Of a stretch of 64,000 nt of DNA, positions 17,748 through 25,948 are shown piece by piece. Below the pieces are notes generated by a model that was not told the origin of the DNA, did not search any database, and was given only the letters and a program-made list of their open reading frames with translations. The stretch's first letter is position 1, and each line of letters starts with the position of its first letter. The DNA is from Mesorhizobium atlanticum (GTDB lineage Bacteria; Pseudomonadota; Alphaproteobacteria; Rhizobiales; Rhizobiaceae). The position numbers and the translations under genes were made by a program. The DNA lies in contig NZ_QMBQ01000011.1 in assembly GCF_003289965.1 (NCBI RefSeq), forward strand, positions 1 to 64,000. The letters are read 5' to 3'.

Positions 17748-18533
17748 ATGAAGGATTTTGAGGGCAAGGTCGCCCTGGTGACCGGAACGACAGGGATCGG
17801 TCTCGCAACCGCCAGGCGCCTTGCCGCCGGTGGCGCCGCGATCGTCGCCTGCGGCATCGACCGCTCGGCCAACGCCGCGATGCGGGCGGAGCTGGAAAGT
17901 TCCGGGGCCGGCGCGCTGGTCGTGGACACCGACGTCTCCGTGCCGGACCAGGTCCGCGACGCCGTCGCTGCCGGCGTCGAGCGTTTCGGCGGCCTCGACG
18001 TGATCGTCAACTCGGCGGCGGTCCATCCCTATGGAACCGCGACGACCACCGACTGGGAAACCTGGAACAAGGCGATGACGGTCAATGTCGCCTCGATCTA
18101 CCTGACCGCCCATTTCGGCATCCCGGAAATTATCAAGCGCGGCGGCGGCGCCATCGTCAATGTCGCCTCGGTGCAGGGTTTCGCCTGCCAGCAGAACGTC
18201 GCCGCATATGCAACCACCAAGGGCGCGATCCACACGCTGACGCGCTCGCTGGCTCTCGACTACGCGGCGGCCGGCATCCGCGTCAATTCGGTCAGCCCCG
18301 GCTCGATCCGCACGCCGATCCTGGAGAAGGCCGCGCGCGGCGACAACGGCAGCGATGCCGATGTCGAGGAGGCCTACAGGCGCTTCGGCGCGGCCCATCC
18401 GCTGGGCCGCATCGGCGAACCCGAGGAAGTGGCGGAGCTCATCGCCTTTCTGTGCTCCTCGAAAGCCGGCTTCTGCACCGGCGCGGACTATAAGATCGAC
18501 GGCGGCCTGACCGCCGGCATAGGGGTGAAGTAG
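17748..18533 (+). CDS. Short-chain dehydrogenase/reductase
   Basis: 261-residue SDR: TGTTGIG cofactor loop near residue 14, NSAA, catalytic Ser in VNVASVQGFA, Tyr-Lys in YATTKGA, and NSVSPGSIRTPI. The end of beta-2 is CGIDRS, an Asp suggesting NAD. The pattern QNVAAYATTKGAIHTLTRSL is common in sugar or sugar-acid dehydrogenases. AAAGGAG lies 10 bases before ATG 17748, 17 bp after the regulator stop. It may interconvert fructuronate-like and mannonate-like compounds ahead of the dehydratases, which would replace UxuB; this is inference from context. Confidence 0.9.
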   Translation: MKDFEGKVALVTGTTGIGLATARRLAAGGAAIVACGIDRSANAAMRAELESSGAGALVVDTDVSVPDQVRDAVAAGVERFGGLDVIVNSAAVHPYGTATTTDWETWNKAMTVNVASIYLTAHFGIPEIIKRGGGAIVNVASVQGFACQQNVAAYATTKGAIHTLTRSLALDYAAAGIRVNSVSPGSIRTPILEKAARGDNGSDADVEEAYRRFGAAHPLGRIGEPEEVAELIAFLCSSKAGFCTGADYKIDGGLTAGIGVK

Positions 18534-18537
18534 AACC

Positions 18538-19653
18538 ATGAAGATCGGTCTTGGCCTTTACCGGGAATCGCTGACCCCCGACAATTTCCGCTTCGCCCGC
18601 CAGGCGGGCGCCACGCATATCGTCGCCCACCTCACCAACTATTTTCGCGGCCGCGACCCTTCGCTGTCGGCCGGCAGCGAGACGGAAGGCTGGGGTGATT
18701 GCTCCATCGACGAGTTGTGGAACTACGAGGACTTCGCCGACCTGATGAAGACCGTGCGCGGCAACGGGCTGGAAATCGCCGCGATCGAGAATTTCTCGCC
18801 GCGCTTCTGGTCCGATATTCTGCTCGATGGCCCCGACAGGGCGAAGCAGATCGAAGGGCTGAAGCGACTCATCCGCGATGCCGGCCGCGCCGGCATCCCT
18901 TGCATCGGCTACAATTTCTCCGTTGCCGGCGTCTGGGGCTGGTCGCGCGGACCTTTCGCGCGCGGCGAAGCGATGTCGGTGGGGCTCGACCTTGCGGCGA
19001 TCGACCCCGATTTGCCCCTGCCCGACGGCGTGGTCTGGAACATGCGCTACCGCGCCGCCCGGCCGGGTGCCGCGCTGGTGACGGTGAGCAGCGATGAGCT
19101 TTGGCAAAGGCTCGGCGCCTTCCTGCGCGACGTCGTTCCGGTGGCTGAGGAAGCCGGCGTGGTGCTCGCCGCCCATCCGGACGATCCGCCGGCCGAGGCG
19201 TTGCGGGGCGCAGCGCGCCTGGTCAACCGCCCGGAGAAATACGACCGGCTGATGGACATCGTCGATTCGCCGTCCAACGGGCTTGAGCTCTGCCTCGGCT
19301 CGCTGCAGGAAATGCCGGGCACCGACGAGATCTACGGGCATGTCCGGCGCTTCGCCCGGCGCAAGCGCATCGGCTACATCCATTTCCGCAACGTGCGCGG
19401 CAAGGTGCCAAACTATCACGAAACCTTCGTCGACGACGGCGACATCGACATGGCTGAAATCGTCCGCATCCTGCGCGACGAAAACTATGACGGCGTCATC
19501 ATCCCCGACCACACGCCGGAAATGTCCTGCGACGCGCCCTGGCATGCGGGCAAGGCCTTTGCGCTCGGCTATATGCGCGCGCTGGTGCAGAACGCCGCGG
19601 CGCTAGGACCTTCGCGGACCATTGAATTCACCAACATCCGGATGCAAGCCTGA
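18538..19653 (+). CDS. UxuA-like (mannonate dehydratase family) TIM-barrel protein
   Basis: 371 residues, a second and divergent UxuA-family member. Shared with UxuA at 15627-16811: an early Gly-Ala-Thr stretch (RQAGATHIVAHLTNYF), CIGYNFSVAGVWGWSRGPF in place of CYNFMPVVDWTRT, AAHPDDPPAEALRG for the metal-site loop, SPSNGLELCLGSLQEMPG, and IIPDHTPEMSCD in place of the MRPDHGH block. The last change, and the shorter length, suggest a different substrate or epimer. Four bases separate it from the SDR stop and its stop overlaps the next start. Confidence 0.85.
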   Translation: MKIGLGLYRESLTPDNFRFARQAGATHIVAHLTNYFRGRDPSLSAGSETEGWGDCSIDELWNYEDFADLMKTVRGNGLEIAAIENFSPRFWSDILLDGPDRAKQIEGLKRLIRDAGRAGIPCIGYNFSVAGVWGWSRGPFARGEAMSVGLDLAAIDPDLPLPDGVVWNMRYRAARPGAALVTVSSDELWQRLGAFLRDVVPVAEEAGVVLAAHPDDPPAEALRGAARLVNRPEKYDRLMDIVDSPSNGLELCLGSLQEMPGTDEIYGHVRRFARRKRIGYIHFRNVRGKVPNYHETFVDDGDIDMAEIVRILRDENYDGVIIPDHTPEMSCDAPWHAGKAFALGYMRALVQNAAALGPSRTIEFTNIRMQA

Positions 19654-20354
19654 TGACCAGATCGACACGCCTCTACGCCGACGATTCCGAAATGTACCGC
19701 CTGTTCGAGCAGGAGCTCTTCGTCGCGGTGGTCGGCGACGTGATGGACACGCTGGGGCTGCAGCATCAATTCCTTCCGCCGGTGTTCAAGCCCGTCGACG
19801 AGAAGACGCGCCTGCTCGGCCGGGCCATGCCCGTGCTTGAGACCGACATCTTTCCGTCCAATGGACCGACCCATAATCCGCTGATGAGCAAGCCGTTCGG
19901 GCTGATGTTCGAGGCGCTGGACGATCTGAAACCAGGCGAGATCTATGTCGCGAGCGGCGCCTCGCCCCGCTATGCGCTGTGGGGCGAGCTCATGTCGACG
20001 CGTGCGCAGATCCTCGGCGCGCGCGGCGCGCTGGTCGACGGTTTCGCCCGCGACACCGACGGCATCAAGGCCCTTGGGTTTCCTTGCTTCTGCACCGGCT
20101 ACTACGCACAGGACCAGGGCGTGCGCGGCAAGGTCGTCGACTATCGCTGCACGCTCGAAATCGGCGGCTTGCGCATAGAGCCGGGAACGCTCATGTTCGG
20201 CGACAAGGAAGGCGTCCTCGTTGTCCCCGCCGAAGCCGAGGAAGAGGTGGTGCGCCTCGCCCTCGAAAAGGCTCGCGGTGAAAAACGCGTCGCCAAGGCG
20301 ATCCGCGAAGGGATGAGTGCAACGGACGCTTACAGGACCTTCGGCATCATGTGA
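19653..20354 (+). CDS. RraA-family (HMG/CHA aldolase-like) protein
   Basis: 233 residues of the RraA / 4-hydroxy-4-methyl-2-oxoglutarate aldolase fold. The signature region GARGALVDGFARDTDGIKAL carries the Arg-Asp pair used for metal and substrate binding, preceded by GELMSTRAQILG. Family members in sugar-acid operons act on 4-carboxy-2-keto acids as aldolases or decarboxylases; the RNase E inhibitor role of E. coli RraA is unlikely here. Start codon overlaps the previous stop by one base (TGATG). It closes the rightward set. Confidence 0.88.
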   Translation: MTRSTRLYADDSEMYRLFEQELFVAVVGDVMDTLGLQHQFLPPVFKPVDEKTRLLGRAMPVLETDIFPSNGPTHNPLMSKPFGLMFEALDDLKPGEIYVASGASPRYALWGELMSTRAQILGARGALVDGFARDTDGIKALGFPCFCTGYYAQDQGVRGKVVDYRCTLEIGGLRIEPGTLMFGDKEGVLVVPAEAEEEVVRLALEKARGEKRVAKAIREGMSATDAYRTFGIM

Positions 20355-20440
20355 CGGTCGCCTATCTGCCCGATGCGAAATGTTGCCCTGGACGTTGCGG
20401 TCGATCGATCTTCAAGGCTGGTGAGTGTCTGCGCGGATAG

Positions 20441-20855
20441 TCATCGAACCCATAGCTCGTGGTCGACTGCATCAAGGGCGGCGAGACCGATGCTCGAGTC
20501 TCCTGGATAGGCGAGCGTGCGTTGAATGGAAACGTCGTAGCATAGATCTGTTTGTTCGAACTGCGCCTTGTCGACCGCAAGCGAGAGAGTGCCTTGGCTC
20601 AATGTTGGCATATCCTTAATGCCGGCTTCGAGCGGCCAGCCGGACTCCCTCAACGCGATTGCGGTCTCGCCTCCGTATTTTCGCAGTAATCGGCCGGTGC
20701 ACGACACCGGGAAACTGAATACCCGTCGTTGCCTCGTTCGTGAGAGTCAACGTGCGGCCGACGTTTTCAAGTACCCATTCCCCAACAGTATACGTCGGCC
20801 GCCAGTCCATGCTCAAGCAGCTGACAATTGAAGAGGCGCATTGACTTTCTGACAA
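20441..20855 (-). pseudogene. Frameshifted hypothetical gene
   Basis: Two adjoining minus-strand frames read like one protein if one base is removed near 20708-20712: the first (from 20855) gives TVGEWVLENVGRTLTLTNEA then TTGIQFP, and the second continues VSCTGRLLRKYGGETAIAL through to DAVDHELWVR at 20441. I do not recognise the family. It lies just downstream of the STAS gene in the same direction, so it may be a decayed last gene of the signalling operon. Sequencing error is possible. Confidence 0.35.
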
Positions 20856-20860
20856 GCCGA

Positions 20861-21217
20861 TTAGTTCATCAAAAGCACCAGGGCGGGATGCAGCTTCTTC
20901 AGATTCGGCAATGATTTCGATTGCCAGGGTATGTCGGGCGTTCCGCGCACGACGAGACGAACATCGGGATGCTTGCGCACCTCGATGGTAAATTTCGCCA
21001 GTAGATTGATGCCGGAAGAATTGAGAAAATGAAGGTCTTTCAAATCGAGCGTAATAGTTGAAGGATTTGAGGCAAGGACACTGTTCGCCAAAGCCATGAC
21101 GGGCGCACCTGCCTCTGAACTGGCAAGCCGCATTGCACCGTCGAAAAAAATATTGCTTCCCTCAATCCAAACACGGTAGTCGTCCGTCTTGATTTCCATT
21201 GCTTGGCTTCGTTTCAT
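20861..21217 (-). CDS. STAS-domain anti-sigma-antagonist-like protein (Slr1659 type)
   Basis: 118 residues, a single STAS-like domain. The N-terminal MEIKTDDYRVWIEG, TLDLKDLHFLNSSGINLLAK and the end block IPWQSKSLPNLKKLHPAL match the cyanobacterial Slr1659-type regulators. Ser67/Ser68 in LNSSGIN sit where antagonists such as SpoIIAA are phosphorylated, so the neighbouring DUF6272 kinase-like protein and SpoIIE phosphatase should set its state. It follows the kinase-like gene with no gap; no good SD precedes ATG 21217, so coupling is likely (ATG 21199 is the alternative). The downstream target is not identified. Confidence 0.83.
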   Translation of the reverse strand: MKRSQAMEIKTDDYRVWIEGSNIFFDGAMRLASSEAGAPVMALANSVLASNPSTITLDLKDLHFLNSSGINLLAKFTIEVRKHPDVRLVVRGTPDIPWQSKSLPNLKKLHPALVLLMN

Positions 21218-21778
21218 CTAGTTGTGCGTTTGCGATATCGGAATGGAGGCATACGTCTCCAGGCAGATCCGATCTCTTTCATCGGCGGAGCTGAATATCC
21301 AGGCCAGGCGTGCGCCATAGTCGCTCATCAACGTCAGCAGTCCCAGCCCGGAGCGCGCCACGTCAGGATTCGCGGCATTAGCTTCAATTCGCTGTATCAG
21401 CAGGTCTTTGGGGTCGCCAACCGTGATGTCCGCCAGGAGACTTTGGAACTCAGACGCGTTCTCACCGTCGACGTCGTTCGACACCTTGAGCTTGAAGCAC
21501 TCCGAATCCATCGACGCCTCGATCACGATCTCACCCGGTGCGCGAAACTTGACCGCATTTTCGATGAGCTCGTTGACCAGATATCCGATGCTATGTCGCA
21601 CTTCCATGTAGTCATTGCGGGACGACTGAAAGCGCAACGCGAAAAGATCGGCAATGAAGTCCGAGGTCGTGGCGCAATGGCGCCAACTCAAGTCGATTGG
21701 TCCGTCGAACAGCCGCAGGCGACTGACATTCTCCTTCATCCCGATTGCAATGTCAGGGCTACCGAACAGCGCTGTCAT
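21218..21778 (-). CDS. DUF6272 / Slr1658-type GHKL kinase-like regulator
   Basis: 186 residues. An N-box is visible at residues 69-74 (GYLVNELIENAVKF, Asn69, Glu73, Asn74) and a G-rich lid at 143-150 (SGLGLLTLMSDYGARLAW), the arrangement of the Slr1658/SiaB DUF6272 group related to anti-sigma-factor kinases. A textbook DxGxG box between them is not seen, which is also normal for this group. It should phosphorylate or bind the adjacent STAS protein. The gene lies one base after the phosphatase stop and abuts the STAS start, giving a kinase-antagonist-phosphatase set. Confidence 0.8.
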   Translation of the reverse strand: MTALFGSPDIAIGMKENVSRLRLFDGPIDLSWRHCATTSDFIADLFALRFQSSRNDYMEVRHSIGYLVNELIENAVKFRAPGEIVIEASMDSECFKLKVSNDVDGENASEFQSLLADITVGDPKDLLIQRIEANAANPDVARSGLGLLTLMSDYGARLAWIFSSADERDRICLETYASIPISQTHN

Positions 21779-21779
21779 C

Positions 21780-24146
21780 TCATGTATGCCTTATGATCAC
21801 GAGGGTGATGTCGTCGTGGATCTTCTGGATACCGATATGGGCCATCAGGTCATCGATGATCCCGGTCTTGATGTCCTCGGCGGTCCTGCCGTGACGTTTT
21901 TGCACGCTCTCGCAGAGGCGCTCGAACCCGAACAGTCTCTTGTCTTCATCCTCCGCCTCGGTCACGCCGTCGGTGTGCAGCACGATCACGTCACCGCTCC
22001 CGAACGCGATGTCACGCGTGTCAATGAACGGCGAGATGTCATTCTCCAGACCAACCGGAAGACCCAGATCAAGCGTATCGATGCGTTCGACTTCCCCGCC
22101 AGCGCGCATGACGAGAACGTCCTCATGCTGGCCGGATAGCGTTACCCGCTCATCCTCAAAGTCAAGAAAGGCCAGCGAGAGATGCTTGCCGGTGTTCGTC
22201 CGCTCGATGTTCTTGTAGATTGCTCTGTTCAGCCGATCGAGAAACTGGTGCGGATTCCCTTCGTTGGTCTCCTGCAGCGCGCGAGCGACCGATTGGACCA
22301 TCAGCATCAGCACGCCGCTCTCGAGACCGTGACCTGTCACGTCGCCGATGCCGATCTTGACCCGTGACCCGTTCTGCAGAACGTCGTAATAATCGCCACC
22401 GACCTCGTCGGCCGGCCGCATATAGGCCGCGATCTCAAGCCCCGGAATCGCTTCGAGCTCGAACGGTTTCGGCAGAACCATCATCTGGATGTGCCTGGCA
22501 ACCGCGAGCTCGGCGCCGAGCCGGATGTTCTCATCCCGCAGCTTTTCGTTGAGCGCGGAAATCTCCTGATTTGCATCGCCGAGCTCCCTGGTTCGTTCGT
22601 CGACGAGTTGCTCGAGGTTTTCCGTGTGAAAGCTGATCTGCTCGGCCATTCGGTTGAAGGCGACGCCTACCGCTCCAACCTCGTCGCGCGTTGGAATGCT
22701 CACGCGGACGGAATAGTCTTTGGACTGGAGCCTCTGGGCCGCGCCGGCAAGCGCCCTGAGGCCGGCCGTGATCCGCTTCGAGATCCCGAGCACTGCCGCA
22801 AAAACAATCAGAAGCGAAACGATGATGGCGCCGATCTGAAAGAGCAGGATGCGATTGGTCGCAAGGGAGATACTCTTCTGCGCGGCGAACAAAGATGCAT
22901 AGATCTCGCGTTCGGGAACGACGATACCGACCGACATCGCTTCGGACTTGATCGGTCCCGAACTCCACAGGTTGGTCGGCTTCAATCTCTTGAGGACGAC
23001 TATGTAGGGCACGCGTTCGCCCTTGTTGTCGAGCATGATATGCTGAATGACACCGTCATTGTTCTGGTCGAGTGGCAGCGACGCGATAGCCGGCTGCGTA
23101 CTTCCCCGCAGGGACCTCTCCAGGCCGGTGACGCCCTGCGTACCAGCATCATTAGATGAAGTCAGGCCGATGATCGCTTGGCCCGATGGATTGATCGCCA
23201 CCACATTGCCGGTCGACATGGTGAGGAAGCCGAACCCGGTCTCGGCGATCTTCACGCGCTCGACGACTTCCGCGAGCTGATCGAGGGTGATGTCCGCACC
23301 CGCTACACCGGCGATACCGGTGCGATCTCGCGTCCACAGCGGGTGGAAAAAGCTGACGATCAGCTTTCCCGTGATCGCATCGGTGTAAGGCGCTGTCTGA
23401 GTGATGTCGTCGGCGACCGGACGCAAGGCCGGATCCCTGGCCCATTGCTGCCATGACCCATAGATGCCCGGAAAGAAGAACTCCCAGAACTCCGCCTTGT
23501 TGTGACCCGGATAGAGTCGGTCGAAGGTCTGCGCCTGGTCCGTATAGGGTACCGTCCTGAAGATCGGCCGTTCCTTTGGACCAATATAGTACATCTGGAG
23601 TTTTGGCGATCCGCTGGCCATGAGGGTCGGCGCGACGAGATCGATCACGGTACTGTCTTCTATTTCCCGCTGAACGGCGGGGAGCGGAGTATGGTCGGCG
23701 CCCAGCAGGTAGCCCCAGACGCTTATCACCGAAGGCGCGCCCGGCAGGTTCTGCGCCCAATCGCCCTGCGCGTCATAGACGACTTTCACCGACCCGGGAG
23801 CTTGATGCGAAAGGGTTGCTCCGACCTGCTGCTGCCTGCTCGGATCGTTGATCTGTGCCTGCAGAACGCCAGCCAGCGCCTTCACGTCCCCATGAACTCG
23901 ATCGAGCAGGAGGTCGACACTTAACGCTGTCGAGTCGGCATACGAGCGAATGTATTCCTGGTTCGCGGTGGTCAGGCCCTCACCGACTTCCGATGTGGCG
24001 TCGCGCGACAGCTTTTGAACGTTCCAAAGCGCCAGACCACCGCTGAGCAAGAGGTCGAACAGTACCGCGCCGCCAACGACCAATACGAATTTTGCTCGAA
24101 AGGAGCGCAGGCCGAAGCGCGGTGTAGGCTGATCGTCGGCTTTCAT
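21780..24146 (-). CDS. Cache-HAMP-SpoIIE (PP2C-type) sensor phosphatase
   Basis: 788 residues, SiaA/IcfG-like layout. TM1 at about 20-42 (FVLVVGGAVLFDLLLSGGLA), a large periplasmic double-Cache sensor to about 430 (GVAGADITLDQLAEVVERVK), TM2 (LLFQIGAIIVSLLIVFAAVL), HAMP (RITAGLRALAGAAQRL...), a coiled coil (ELGDANQEISALNEKLRDEN), then SpoIIE phosphatase. Metal-binding Asp motifs are complete: DEVGGDYYDV, GIGDVTGHGLESGV, LHTDGVTEAED and HDDITLVII. ATG 24146 overlaps the methyltransferase stop as ATGA. It should dephosphorylate the STAS protein in response to an external small molecule. Confidence 0.92.
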   Translation of the reverse strand: MKADDQPTPRFGLRSFRAKFVLVVGGAVLFDLLLSGGLALWNVQKLSRDATSEVGEGLTTANQEYIRSYADSTALSVDLLLDRVHGDVKALAGVLQAQINDPSRQQQVGATLSHQAPGSVKVVYDAQGDWAQNLPGAPSVISVWGYLLGADHTPLPAVQREIEDSTVIDLVAPTLMASGSPKLQMYYIGPKERPIFRTVPYTDQAQTFDRLYPGHNKAEFWEFFFPGIYGSWQQWARDPALRPVADDITQTAPYTDAITGKLIVSFFHPLWTRDRTGIAGVAGADITLDQLAEVVERVKIAETGFGFLTMSTGNVVAINPSGQAIIGLTSSNDAGTQGVTGLERSLRGSTQPAIASLPLDQNNDGVIQHIMLDNKGERVPYIVVLKRLKPTNLWSSGPIKSEAMSVGIVVPEREIYASLFAAQKSISLATNRILLFQIGAIIVSLLIVFAAVLGISKRITAGLRALAGAAQRLQSKDYSVRVSIPTRDEVGAVGVAFNRMAEQISFHTENLEQLVDERTRELGDANQEISALNEKLRDENIRLGAELAVARHIQMMVLPKPFELEAIPGLEIAAYMRPADEVGGDYYDVLQNGSRVKIGIGDVTGHGLESGVLMLMVQSVARALQETNEGNPHQFLDRLNRAIYKNIERTNTGKHLSLAFLDFEDERVTLSGQHEDVLVMRAGGEVERIDTLDLGLPVGLENDISPFIDTRDIAFGSGDVIVLHTDGVTEAEDEDKRLFGFERLCESVQKRHGRTAEDIKTGIIDDLMAHIGIQKIHDDITLVIIRHT

Positions 24147-25321
24147 TGAGGCCGCCGCCCCGATGCGACCCAGATCGGCCAACCCGCATAACCCTTGGGG
24201 TGCAGCGCAGCAAAAATGTGATCCTGAAAGCCCTGCCGGAATCGTGCAATGAACTCCGGCCCATCGCCGCGTCGGGTGGCCATATCGCCCGCATAGACAT
24301 CCGCCCAGGCCACAATGACATCGGCGAAGTCCTGCGGATCTCCGTCCAGGTTGGTGACCATGAAGGTCTCGACACGTATGTCTTCGAATCCTGCTTCAAT
24401 CAGGTACCGCCGACTCTTAGGCCCAAGCTCGACGTCCATCTCGAAATGCGCGAACAGCTTCGCCACTTCATTGTATGTCCAACGAATGCTTTCTGCGCGC
24501 GGCTCGCCGAGGCAATGCGAATTCTTCTCGTTGGTGATGTAGACCCGCCCGCCTGGCTTGCATATGCGGTAGAGTTCCTTGAGGATGAGTTCCGGTCGAT
24601 TGAAGATTTGAAGCGAATGTCGGCAGGTGACCAAGTCGAACTGCGCCTCGTCGAGCAGCATTTCCGACGCATCTCCATAAGTATATTCGATGCCCCGGAT
24701 ATCGAATTCGCGCATCACTCGTCGGGCGTAGTCCAGGCTTGATATGGAATGGTCGAGGGCGACGATCCGCGATGGCTGGAACTCTTTCTGCACGAGCACG
24801 ACGAAATCGCCGATCCCGCAACAGATGTCTGCCATAACGATCCCGGGCCTCATGCCGTGTCTCGGCAAGATTGTACGCTCGTGGCGCCAGGTCATCTTTG
24901 TCTGTGTGCGCAGGATTGGAACGAACCCGCCTTCCTCAAGGAAGCCCTGCCCTGGATAGAATTCGCTGTCATACTGCTTGACCGTGATGTTCGGTTCGAT
25001 TCCGCTCAAGCGACCGAATTTTCGTGAGGTCCATCCGACGACGCTTGATGTGATGACGACAAATTTGAGATCGGGTCGAGCGCGACAGGCGTCAATCATG
25101 ATCCTCGAAAAGGCATGGAACGCAGCGTTGTTCATCTGCGTCAGGCGCCTGACATTGACATAGAGAACGCCGCGTACACGGCCGATCGCATCGCGTAGCA
25201 ATGCCAGGCTGGGCCCAAGCTCATCGATCGCCTGCGGCCGGACCACCCCAGCTATGGAGAACTCCTGGTTGTTCGCGTCGTATTGGGCCTTGAAGCGCGG
25301 GAGAAGGTTGTAAGGGCTCAA
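24143..25321 (-). CDS. STAS-like domain fused to class I SAM methyltransferase
   Basis: 392 residues. Residues about 15-125 resemble a STAS fold (GVLYVNVRRLTQMNNAAFHA then FVVITSSVVGWTSRK); where antagonists have SSG this reads NNAAF, so no phosphorylatable Ser is apparent. From about 160 comes a class I methyltransferase: motif I VMADICCGIGDFVVL, RIVALDHSISSLDYARR, YGDASEML, CRHSLQIFNRPELILKELYR. The target of methylation is unknown. Start TTG 25321 overlaps the previous stop as TTGA, with GAGGG about 10 bases upstream. Located in the partner-switching operon, so probably an effector or modifier of it. Confidence 0.78.
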   Translation of the reverse strand: MSPYNLLPRFKAQYDANNQEFSIAGVVRPQAIDELGPSLALLRDAIGRVRGVLYVNVRRLTQMNNAAFHAFSRIMIDACRARPDLKFVVITSSVVGWTSRKFGRLSGIEPNITVKQYDSEFYPGQGFLEEGGFVPILRTQTKMTWRHERTILPRHGMRPGIVMADICCGIGDFVVLVQKEFQPSRIVALDHSISSLDYARRVMREFDIRGIEYTYGDASEMLLDEAQFDLVTCRHSLQIFNRPELILKELYRICKPGGRVYITNEKNSHCLGEPRAESIRWTYNEVAKLFAHFEMDVELGPKSRRYLIEAGFEDIRVETFMVTNLDGDPQDFADVIVAWADVYAGDMATRRGDGPEFIARFRQGFQDHIFAALHPKGYAGWPIWVASGRRPQ

Positions 25322-25839
25322 TGCTGCAGGCCCTCAAGTGGAAGATCCACGACAAGTTTGATCGCGTCGCTTGCGGCTTCCTCGACCCTGAGTGTCGCGT
25401 TGTAGTCGACAGCCAGTTCCAGGAGTACCACCTCCCGGCTGGGCGCCAGATCTCCAGACACGGAATTGAGATATCGCTCCCTGGCCTCAAATCCGGCGAC
25501 TTGCGACACGGCCTCCTGATAGAATTGGCGTTCCTCCGGCACGCAAGGAATTGTTAGCTCGATTCTATCCGTCGCGCCGTGGCGGGACACCCTGCATGCC
25601 AATTCGCCGTCGGCATGGCGCGTACGAAAAGCGACCTCCAGCAATTCGTTGAAGGCAGAAGAAAACAGATTCGAATGTCGGACCGAGTCTGTTCTGTTTT
25701 GACTGATCATCCGCGCCATATATGTCGAGACATAGTCGCAGTGTTTCCAAGCGGAGACAAAGGTTTTGATCTCCATGTCGATCTGGATCATCGGCTCAAA
25801 AGTCGGCTCGCCAGCCGGTTCGTGATGAACAGATCCCAT
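25318..25839 (-). CDS. Small protein with NELLE motif, possible degenerate GHKL/DUF6272 relative
   Basis: 173 residues, no signal or membrane segment. Residues 58-72 (NLFSSAFNELLEVAFRTR) resemble the N-box helix of the DUF6272 kinase two genes downstream but lack its second Asn, and no glycine-rich lid is evident; the C-terminal half has strands such as REVVLLELAVDYNATLRVEE and AIKLVVDLPLEGL. It may be a non-catalytic partner that competes for STAS-like domains. ATG 25839 has AGGAGG 6 bases upstream; ATG 25845 would have none. It overlaps the methyltransferase start by 4 bp. Confidence 0.6.
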   Translation of the reverse strand: MGSVHHEPAGEPTFEPMIQIDMEIKTFVSAWKHCDYVSTYMARMISQNRTDSVRHSNLFSSAFNELLEVAFRTRHADGELACRVSRHGATDRIELTIPCVPEERQFYQEAVSQVAGFEARERYLNSVSGDLAPSREVVLLELAVDYNATLRVEEAASDAIKLVVDLPLEGLQH

Positions 25840-25948
25840 CGGCATCCTCCTGACCTCCGAGGCGGAAATTTGACCGCCTCGTGATGAGTTTCCGCATCGC
25901 GCGGTATCCAGCTCGATCGTTTTTCAACCCTCCACAAAGAGTGCAGGG

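Noticed and set aside
15750..18533. 927-codon open frame on the plus strand
   Set aside because: Its first two thirds are antisense to uxuA and out of frame with the GntR gene; only the end is real, the SDR starting at ATG 17748.
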